From: Phragmites australis
Lineage: Eukaryota > Streptophyta > Magnoliopsida > Poales > Poaceae
Direction of reading: 5' to 3'
Length of the DNA stretch: 64,000 nt
Assembly: GCF_958298935.1 (NCBI RefSeq)
Contig: NC_084943.1
Span: 8,194,001-8,258,000, forward strand
The first letter of the stretch is position 1; each line of letters starts with the position of its first letter. Shown piece after piece: positions 56,907 to 64,000 of this stretch. The notes under the pieces were generated by a model, which did not search any database, was not told where the DNA came from, and worked only from the letters and a program-made list of their open reading frames with translations. The position numbers and the translations under genes are program-made.

Positions 56907-58037
56907 TTCAGGTATACCGTCAGGTTCATATCTACCCTTAGTTTCGAGTGTTTTCGCCTTCGTTCCATAGTCCACTGCCATATCGTTTTTTTTCCTGTCC
57001 TACAACCCTTCCGCGCCTTTAGCTTTTGCATATTTCAGTTTCAGAGTTCGTCGTGTTGAGTTTGTGTCCTGGTCAAGGTCTTGTTGCTGGTTAGGTCGTG
57101 TTAGAGTCCAGTTCGTGTGTTTTCCCCCACCGTTTCCATCAAACCCTAGCCTCCGTCGCATATTTTCCCCACTTTCTTCCCGTTTTGTCCTCTAATTCGG
57201 AGTCGTTTCTCAAATCGGGCATAACTTTCGCATACGAACTCCGTTTTCAGAAAAGTCATAGAGTTTTTCGCATCGAAACAGCGTTTCGGATCCATTCGTC
57301 CCCGGCTTTGCCGGGTTCGGCGAAATCAGAATTCCCAAATTCGCCTCCGAAGTTTGAGTTTTCAATTTCCAAATATTTTTCTCATTTTACGGCTGAACTT
57401 CAGAAAATTCTACAGGCCACGTCTTTCACTTGTTTAAGCTCAAATTTTCTGTGGTTCCCTCTTGTGTGCTCCTAAGTATAAAAAAAATATCAAAAAAATA
57501 AAAAGAAAAAGTTGAATTTTCCCAAAAAAACAACGACAGCCCAAAAAAATAGAAAAAAGAGAGGGGCAAAAGAGGAACAATATCTAGAGGAGCACATAGA
57601 GAAGGGCAAAGTGAGCTGTGTTAGCGTGTGCTGTTTAGTTCTTTGTTTCTGTTGCTCTTGCTATCCATCATACTTGTTTCTCCACCTTGTTTCACACACA
57701 TACTTGGTACTTGCAACACTTTAGGCCAGCAACGAGAACAAGTACTTGGGACTATAATTCAGCATTACTATCTATTTCTGATTTGTGTTCCACATATACA
57801 TATTTGTTCTCTTTGTGTGCCTTCCAAGCCCCACAGATTCTTCTGGACAGCACTGGTTTGCATCCCTGCAATCGCTCGCACGCCTTCCAGGTATCCTTTG
57901 CTTTGCTGGTAAGAACCCTGGTAAGAGCTTGGTAAGGTGTCTACCTTTGCTGATCTTGATTGAGAGGCACCACTCCACCTTTGTAGTACGATTATTAGGG
58001 ATAACCTTCACTGTTTGTTGTTGTGTTTGTTTCCACA

Positions 58038-61000
58038 ATGTCAGTTGAAGGAGATAAAACGCCAAAGGACTTCAAGGAGTGTGTCAGCCAAGAGCAGCTA
58101 CAAGCTGTTGTAGACAATGCTCAGAAGGAGATGAGGGAGACAGTCATCAAGGCTGTCACTGAAGCGATAATTGAGATGAAACTCGCAAACGCGGTTGAGC
58201 GGGTGGACAAACGGTTATCCGAGCTCACCGACAGAGTAAATGCTTTGGAAAACCGTCCTGTGCACAACGAAGATGTGAATGGAAGCAACACCGGTGATGA
58301 GTTGTATGATGACGATGTTAATGTTGATCCAGCGGCGACATTACAAAATAGATTACGGCGTCGTCTTCGCACTAACACCACAGGTATGGGTGGCGTTCCA
58401 CATCACCACCACCATCGAGGTATGTATAATCGAGCTCCTGAAGATCCTTATGCTAAGGTTAAATTTACTATACCTTCTTTTTCGGGACATTATGATGCTG
58501 AGGGATATCTTGATTGGGAGATGACAGTAGAGCAAAAATTTAGTGCCCATCAAGTACCTGAACAACATAGAGTTAGACAAGCCACTAGTGAGTTTAAAGA
58601 TTTTGCTATTATTTGGTGGACTGGTTTAGCTGCAGATGGTGCCACACCTCGTACATGGGAAGAGCTTAAGGTTGCTATGCGTGATAGATTTGTTCCCCCA
58701 TCTTATCATAGAGACTTGCGTAAGAAATTGATGCGCTTAGAACAGGGAGATAAATCTGTGCAGGATTATTATGGTGAGCTTCAAAAGGGCTTGATGCGTT
58801 GTGGCATAGTAGAGGGAAACGAAGATTCTATTTGTCGATTTTATTCGGGTTTGAGACGTGAAATCCAGGATATTATTGATTATAAAGAATTTAACAATGT
58901 CAACCAGTTGTTTCAGTTTGCTATGCTTGCAGAGAAGGAGTTGCAGGGGCGTGAGCAGCAGGGCAAGTACAAGGCCAGCACCACATACACGCCGCGCACA
59001 GGACCATCCTTTGGGCTGTCCAAACCATCCACTTACAGGGCTCCCTCACCAGCGAGCAAGCAACAAGCAGCTACGGCACCAAATCCGGTCACTACACGAC
59101 CTTCAGGCTCAGGTAAAAATTCTATTTTGCAGGGACCTTCCAAGAGTGCTTCCTCTGTTGCATCAACGGGACGCACCTCTGGCATTCAATGCCGTCGCTG
59201 CCATGGATTCGGTCATGTGCAGAAGGATTGCCCAAGTCAGCGGGCATACATTGCAACAGAAGATGGGTACATCAGCGCCTCTGACATTGAAGAAGAAGAA
59301 GAACCAGTTGTTGAGGAGAGCAACGAAATCTTGGGCAGTGATGACACAGCGACCTATAGGAGCATCATTGTGCAGTGGGCGCTCAGCACAAAGGTACAAC
59401 AACCAGAGAAGCTGCAACGCCATAACTTGTTCCAGATTTTCTTCGTCATCCAAAATCGGCGAGCACGTGTCATCATCGATGGAGGTAGTTGTAATAATTT
59501 GGTGAGTTCAGATTTGGTCAAGAAGCTTGGCTTGACCACACGCCAACACCCCCATCCATATAATCTTCAGTGGTTTAATGATGCTGGAAAAGCTAAGGTA
59601 ACACAAACTTGCAGAGTTTCTTTTTCCATTGGTTCCTATACTGATTATGTTGACTGTGATGTGGTACCTATGGAAGCTTGCTCACTTCTATTGGGTCGAC
59701 CTTGGGAATTTGATAATGATGCTATACACCATGGTAGAAGTAATACATATACTTTTATGCATAAAGGAAAGAAAATTACTTTGGTTCCTATGACCCCTGC
59801 TGAAATTGTACAAGCTGATAAAGAACGAGCTGCTAATTTGCGTGATACTAAATCTGAAAATCAGCAAGTTGCTAATTCTCTTTACCCACCTAAAAAGGAT
59901 AAGTCTACACCTAGTTCTAAGGTAGAGGGCATAAAATTGAAGGGTGGTGTTATGCTTGCACTAAAAAGTGACCTTGCTGAAATTTCTAATAATGATATTT
60001 GCTACACCTTGGTTTGCAAACGAGTTTTGTATTCGCTTGATGATGTTATTAGTTCGATACCTCCTGCTGCCACTAACCTTTTGCAGGAGTATGAGGATGT
60101 TTTTCCAGCTGAGATACCCCCGGGACTGCCACCTATGAGAGGGATAGAGCATCAAATCGATTTGATCCCGGGAGCAACATTGCCAAATCGTGCTGCGTAT
60201 CGAACCAATCCCGAGGAGACTAAGGAAATTCAGCAGCAAGTCCAAGAGCTTTTGGACCGCGGGTATGTACGTGAGAGCCTTAGTCCTTGTGCTGTTCCTG
60301 TGATTTTGGTTCCTAAGAAAGATGGTACTTGGCGTATGTGTGTTGATTGTAGAGCCATTAATAACATTACTATTCGATATCGCCATCCTATTCCTAGACT
60401 TGATGATATGCTTGATGAGTTGTGTGGCTCTGTAATTTTTACAAAGATCGACTTGCGTAGTGGTTACCACCAAATTAGAATGAAACTTGGAGATGAATGG
60501 AAAACAGCTTTCAAAACTAAATTCGGATTATATGAGTGGTTAGTAATGCCTTTTGGTTTAACTAATGCACCTAGCACTTTCATGCGTTTGATGAATGAGG
60601 TTTTAAGAGCTTTTATTGGACGATTTGTGGTGGTTTACTTTGATGACATATTGATTTATAGCAAGTCTTTGGATGAACATATGGATCACTTACGTGCTGT
60701 TTTTAATGCTTTACGTGATGCACGTTTATTTGGTAACCTTGAGAAGTGCATCTTTTGCACGGATCGAGTCTCTTTTCTTGGCTATGTTATTACTCCACAG
60801 GGAATTGAGGTGGATGAGATGAAAATTGAAGCCATAAAGAGTTGGCCGGTGCCCCAAAACATCAAACAGGTGAGAAGTTTTCTTGGACTTGCAGGTTTTT
60901 ATCGTCGTTTCGTGAAGGATTTCAGCGCCATTGCTGCCCCCTTACACGAGTTGACAAAGAAAGGTGTGGTGTTCCATTGGGGTAAGGCACAAGAGGAGTC

Positions 61001-63017
61001 CTTTGACACTTTGAAGGACAAGCTTACGCACGCGCCATTGCTGCAACTTCCAAATTTTGGTAAGACCTTTGAGCTAGAATGTGATGCTAGTGGAGTTGGC
61101 ATTGGAGGTGTTTTGATGCAAGAAGGTAAGCCCGTTGCATACTTTAGCGAAAAATTGCATGGCCCTGTTCTTAATTACTCTACGTATGATAAGGAATTGT
61201 ATGCACTTGTACGTTCTTTAGAGACGTGGCGTCATTATTTGTGGCCTAAAGAATTTGTTATACATTCAGATCATGAATCGCTTAAGTATCTTCGTTCTCA
61301 AAATAATCTGAATCGTAGACATGCTAAGTGGGTTGAATTTATTGAATCTTTTCCTTATGTTATCAAACACAAGAAAGGGAAGGATAATATAATTGCTGAT
61401 GCTTTGTCTAGACGATATGCTTTGTTGTCCCAACTTGATTATAGAATTTTTGGACTTGACTCAATAAAAGAACAATATGTGCTTGATCCTGATTTTAAAG
61501 ATGTATTGCTGAACTGTAAAGAGGGACGTACATGGAACAAGTTTGTGATCAATGATGGATTTGTGTTTAGAGCTAACCGTCTATGCATTCCAGTTGGTTC
61601 CGTTCGTCTTTTGTTGTTGCAGGAAGCACATGGAGGAGGATTGATGGGACATTTTGGTGCTAAGAAGACGGAGGATATGTTGGCCACACATTTCTTTTGG
61701 CCAAAGATGAGGAGAGATGTTGAGCGGTTCGTGGCACGCTGTACCACATGTCAAAAGGCTAAGTCTCGCTTGAATCCACATGGTTTGTATATGCCTCTTC
61801 CTGTTCCTTCTATTCCTTGGGCAGATATTTCGATGGACTTTGTTTTGGGATTGCCTAGGACTAAGAGGGGGAGGGATAGCATTTTTGTTGTTATGGATCG
61901 TTTTTCTAAGATGGCACATTTTATACATTGTCATAAAAGTGATGATGCCGTTTATATTGCTGACCTCTTTTTCAAAGAGATTGTTCGCTTGCATGGTATG
62001 CCTTCTACTATTGTTTCAGATCGCGACGCTAAATTTTTGAGTCACTTTTGGCGCACTCTATGGAATAAGTTGGGTACAAAACTATTGTTTTCTACTACTT
62101 GCCACCCACAAACTGATGGCCAAACGGAGGTAGTGAACCGCACTTTGGGTACCATGTTGAGAGCTATTTTGAAGAAAAATTTGAAGATGTGGGAAGAATG
62201 TTTGCCCCACGTGGAGTTTGCTTATAATCGGGCAACACATTCTACCACCAAGGTAAGTCCTTTTCAGGTAGTGTATGGTTTTACCCCTCGCGCTCCTATT
62301 GATCTTTTGCCTTTACCTACCACTGAAAGAACACATAGTGATGCTAGTGCACGTGCTGATTTTATTCGTAAGTTGCATGAAACAACTAAAATAAATATCG
62401 AAAAGATGAATGAAAAGTATAGAATTGCTGGTAGTGAAGGTAGGAAAGAAGTCAAACTTGAACCGGGTGATTTAGTGTGGTTACATTTAAGAAAAGATAG
62501 GTTTCCAGAGTTGCGTAAGTCTAAATTAATGCCAAGAGCTGCTGGTCCTTATAAGATAATTGAGAAAATAAATGATAATGCATATAAACTTGAGTTGCCA
62601 CCCGAGTTCGGGGTTAGTCCTTCTTTTAACATTGCAGATTTGAAACCTTACTTGGGAGCCGATGATGAGCTTGAGTCGAGGACGACTCCAATTCAAGAGG
62701 GGGAGGATGATGAGGACATCACTCCCTCGGATACATACAATGATCCTCCATTGAACTTTCAAGGTCCAATCACAAGAGCTCGCGCACGACAATTAAATTT
62801 AGAGGTGAGCTCGTTCCTAAGCAACTCTTTATATAATTTTGAGAATAGATTACTACCTAATGATTATGTGTTATTTAGGAATCATGGAGAGGACAAGGAA
62901 ACACATAGAGGAAGGCTTGGAGGCGTGGAGGAGCAGCTAGGACGTCCAACAACAGCAGGAGGTCCAGTCCAACTCGAGTCCGAATCAGCCTCGGCCTCCA
63001 GGACCAGCGAGCAATAA
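58038..63017 (+). CDS. gag-pol polyprotein of CRM element D, intact, 1,659 aa
   Basis: A single frame makes capsid protein, protease, reverse transcriptase, RNase H and integrase. The ATG at 58038 ([20 protein letters not shown]) is chosen because siblings A, B and C start at the same place; an in-frame ATG lies 5 codons upstream. Domains by residue: gag core about 138-300; CCHC knuckle [14 protein letters not shown] 385-398; protease DGGSCNN at 481; reverse transcriptase about 745-925 with YFDD 867-870; RNase H from Asp 1016 (ECDAS) to DALSRR about 1121; integrase zinc finger His 1198 to Cys 1235/1238; catalytic Asp 1267, Asp 1328 and Glu 1364 (35-residue spacing); then [18 protein letters not shown] and the C-terminal [20 protein letters not shown]. 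The last 103 codons lie in the 3' LTR, a known CRM trait; this C-terminal region is where CRM elements carry their chromodomain/CR motif. No stop, frameshift or missing catalytic residue. Confidence 0.95.
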   Translation: MSVEGDKTPKDFKECVSQEQLQAVVDNAQKEMRETVIKAVTEAIIEMKLANAVERVDKRLSELTDRVNALENRPVHNEDVNGSNTGDELYDDDVNVDPAATLQNRLRRRLRTNTTGMGGVPHHHHHRGMYNRAPEDPYAKVKFTIPSFSGHYDAEGYLDWEMTVEQKFSAHQVPEQHRVRQATSEFKDFAIIWWTGLAADGATPRTWEELKVAMRDRFVPPSYHRDLRKKLMRLEQGDKSVQDYYGELQKGLMRCGIVEGNEDSICRFYSGLRREIQDIIDYKEFNNVNQLFQFAMLAEKELQGREQQGKYKASTTYTPRTGPSFGLSKPSTYRAPSPASKQQAATAPNPVTTRPSGSGKNSILQGPSKSASSVASTGRTSGIQCRRCHGFGHVQKDCPSQRAYIATEDGYISASDIEEEEEPVVEESNEILGSDDTATYRSIIVQWALSTKVQQPEKLQRHNLFQIFFVIQNRRARVIIDGGSCNNLVSSDLVKKLGLTTRQHPHPYNLQWFNDAGKAKVTQTCRVSFSIGSYTDYVDCDVVPMEACSLLLGRPWEFDNDAIHHGRSNTYTFMHKGKKITLVPMTPAEIVQADKERAANLRDTKSENQQVANSLYPPKKDKSTPSSKVEGIKLKGGVMLALKSDLAEISNNDICYTLVCKRVLYSLDDVISSIPPAATNLLQEYEDVFPAEIPPGLPPMRGIEHQIDLIPGATLPNRAAYRTNPEETKEIQQQVQELLDRGYVRESLSPCAVPVILVPKKDGTWRMCVDCRAINNITIRYRHPIPRLDDMLDELCGSVIFTKIDLRSGYHQIRMKLGDEWKTAFKTKFGLYEWLVMPFGLTNAPSTFMRLMNEVLRAFIGRFVVVYFDDILIYSKSLDEHMDHLRAVFNALRDARLFGNLEKCIFCTDRVSFLGYVITPQGIEVDEMKIEAIKSWPVPQNIKQVRSFLGLAGFYRRFVKDFSAIAAPLHELTKKGVVFHWGKAQEESFDTLKDKLTHAPLLQLPNFGKTFELECDASGVGIGGVLMQEGKPVAYFSEKLHGPVLNYSTYDKELYALVRSLETWRHYLWPKEFVIHSDHESLKYLRSQNNLNRRHAKWVEFIESFPYVIKHKKGKDNIIADALSRRYALLSQLDYRIFGLDSIKEQYVLDPDFKDVLLNCKEGRTWNKFVINDGFVFRANRLCIPVGSVRLLLLQEAHGGGLMGHFGAKKTEDMLATHFFWPKMRRDVERFVARCTTCQKAKSRLNPHGLYMPLPVPSIPWADISMDFVLGLPRTKRGRDSIFVVMDRFSKMAHFIHCHKSDDAVYIADLFFKEIVRLHGMPSTIVSDRDAKFLSHFWRTLWNKLGTKLLFSTTCHPQTDGQTEVVNRTLGTMLRAILKKNLKMWEECLPHVEFAYNRATHSTTKVSPFQVVYGFTPRAPIDLLPLPTTERTHSDASARADFIRKLHETTKINIEKMNEKYRIAGSEGRKEVKLEPGDLVWLHLRKDRFPELRKSKLMPRAAGPYKIIEKINDNAYKLELPPEFGVSPSFNIADLKPYLGADDELESRTTPIQEGEDDEDITPSDTYNDPPLNFQGPITRARARQLNLEVSSFLSNSLYNFENRLLPNDYVLFRNHGEDKETHRGRLGGVEEQLGRPTTAGGPVQLESESASASRTSEQ
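62695..62707 (+). promoter_or_regulatory. Polypurine tract of element D
   Basis: AAGAGGGGGAGGA immediately before the 3' LTR at 62708. It lies inside the coding region, encoding part of QEGEDDED. Confidence 0.88.
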
Positions 63018-63625
63018 AACGGACGCCCAGGACGCATCCGGACTTCGTTTTCGACGATTCACATATGGTTGGAAAGATAATTTCATAAGGAAACCAATGG
63101 CGTTGGTTTGAGGTCCAAATTCCTTCTGAGTCAACGGGAAACGTCGAAACAAGTCAGCGTCCAGAATCTGTCCCGGTGCTGCGTCACCGTTTTTGGTCCG
63201 TTGGGCCATGTATCGTGTTGGAGTCCATTAGGGACGCGTCTAGGGGTCCTTGGCCGACCCTAATCCTTTATATACAGTAGCCGTCACCCTAATTAGGGTT
63301 GGGTTTTGCTTAGATTATTCTGTCAAGAACAGTTTCGCCGTTTCGTCGGTTTGTGAAACCCCAACTCGTGAGATTAATCATTCATCTGCAATTTGGTTGC
63401 ATTCTTCCTTGTTCTTGCTTGTGTTCTTCGATTCGCAGGCAAGGATTTTAGCCTTCTTGGCGAGGTCAACCGTGCAACGCCGGTTGATAACCAGAGGAGA
63501 CGTGGTGCTGCGATTGCGGGGTTTCGGATCGTGTTGTTCGGAAGCCGGATCGACTTGTGTCTCGTTTCCACCAAATCGAGAGTTACCAGAACCTTTCGGA
63601 AGATCGGGAACCCTTTTTCATATTA
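62708..63625 (+). repeat. 3' LTR of element D
   Basis: 918 bp ending TTCATATTA, followed by the TTAAG target duplication and then element C. It contains codons 1557-1659 of gag-pol. Confidence 0.95.
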
Positions 63626-63630
63626 TTAAG

Positions 63631-64000
63631 TTAAAGGGTGGTGTTATGCTTGCTACTAAATCTGACCTTGCTGAAATTCAAGATAATGATACTTTGTGCT
63701 ATGCTTTCGTATGCAAAGAGGTTTTATTTTCAATTGATGATATACCTAGCTCTTTGCCTGCTGCTGTCACTAACCTTTTGCAGGAGTATAAGGATGTCCT
63801 TCCAGCTGAGATACCCCCGGGGCTACCACCATTGAGAGGGATAGAGCACCAAATAGATTTGATCCCGGGAGCGACTTTGCCAAACCGCGCTGCATATAGG
63901 ACCAATCCGGAGGAGACTAAGGAAATTCAGCGACAAGTCCAAGACCTTTTGGACCGTGGGTACGTACGAGAGAGCCTTAGTCCTTGTGTTGTTCCTGTTC
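63631..64000 (+). pseudogene. Element C pol resumes after D: start of reverse transcriptase
   Basis: It reads [17 protein letters not shown], then [20 protein letters not shown], then [20 protein letters not shown] and [16 protein letters not shown], cut by the window end. No stop is visible in this stretch, and it keeps the T that element A has lost near 34193. Confidence 0.92.

Larger units (their letters stand above)
55974..63625 (+). mobile_element. CRM-clade Ty3/gypsy retrotransposon D, intact and young, 7,652 bp
   Basis: Two 918-bp LTRs (55974-56891 and 62708-63625) differ at only three positions by eye. Perfect 5-bp target duplication TTAAG at 55969-55973 and 63626-63630, inside element C. 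It has a primer binding site, a polypurine tract, an LTR promoter and one open gag-pol frame of 1,659 codons. All parts needed for autonomous retrotransposition are visible. LTR ends are TG...TA rather than TG...CA in both copies. Confidence 0.96.
51940..64000 (+). mobile_element. CRM-clade Ty3/gypsy retrotransposon C, interrupted by D, runs off the window
   Basis: The 5' LTR is 51940-52843. Internal sequence runs to 55973, is interrupted by element D (55974-63625), and resumes at 63631 with the next pol codons ([17 protein letters not shown]...). It belongs to the same subfamily as A and the solo LTR. Its 3' LTR and target duplication lie beyond 64000. Confidence 0.92.

Noticed and set aside
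58023..58037. Upstream ATG as the start of the element D polyprotein
   Set aside because: The siblings A, B and C share the start five codons later and diverge before it, so the 58038 ATG is preferred.
62708..63017. An env-like third gene in the CRM elements
   Set aside because: The frame is continuous with integrase, and no signal peptide or membrane segment is visible. It is the C-terminal extension of pol.

Overview
The window is nuclear DNA of a flowering plant, almost certainly a grass and probably a panicoid; the species cannot be told from the sequence. The evidence is the repeat content (Stowaway- and Tourist-like MITEs, PIF/Harbinger, CACTA, MULE with a plant-mobile-domain gene, Helitrons, CRM-clade Ty3/gypsy elements), GT-AG introns, and broken copies of plant gene families (PPR, ABCG/PDR transporter, F-box, bZIP, USP-domain kinase). 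I see no intact host gene. The only long undamaged coding sequence is a retrotransposon polyprotein at 58038-63017.

Layout. 1-8.9 kb: AT-rich intergenic DNA with a USP-domain exon remnant (minus), a 433-bp MITE, GC-rich unassigned ORFs, a frameshifted F-box pseudogene and a Helitron-type 3' end at 8092. 8.93-13.90 kb: a complete but decayed Mutator-like element with long inverted repeats, a perfect 9-bp target duplication, a mudrA-type transposase pseudogene and a plant-mobile-domain pseudogene. 14.52-18.05 kb: a candidate minus-strand Helitron carrying ABCG-transporter and PPR fragments. 18.1-23.5 kb: small MITEs, an old Ty3/gypsy reverse-transcriptase scrap, a microsatellite, another Helitron-type 3' end and a 979-bp Tourist-like element with TTA target duplication. 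24.4-27.4 kb: a PIF/Harbinger transposase and its Myb/SANT partner (minus), with an isolated bZIP leucine-zipper exon just upstream. 28.1-29.0 kb: LINE endonuclease fragment (minus). 29.25-30.09 kb: GC-rich DNA of unknown origin.

30.1-64 kb is nested transposons. Element A (CRM clade) fills 30088-37784. A CACTA element begins near 37895 and carries a tnp2-type transposase at 47.5-50.5 kb; it is split by CRM element B (38357-46474, GTGAG target duplication). B was itself hit by a reverse-oriented CRM solo LTR (42525-43431, GTTAT duplication) and carries two small in-place inversions. CRM element C starts at 51940, is interrupted by CRM element D (55974-63625, TTAAG duplication) and runs off the window end. 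D has nearly identical LTRs (three differences by eye in 918 bp) and an open 1,659-residue gag-pol, so it is the youngest and the only plausibly autonomous element here.

How the parts work together: D encodes gag, protease, reverse transcriptase, RNase H and integrase in one reading frame that runs about 100 codons into its 3' LTR, as is known for CRM elements. Such elements concentrate in and around centromeres, so four CRM insertions in 34 kb suggest pericentromeric or centromeric DNA (inference). Many of the broken reading frames carry nonsense codons consistent with C-to-T decay of methylated cytosines, which fits long silencing.
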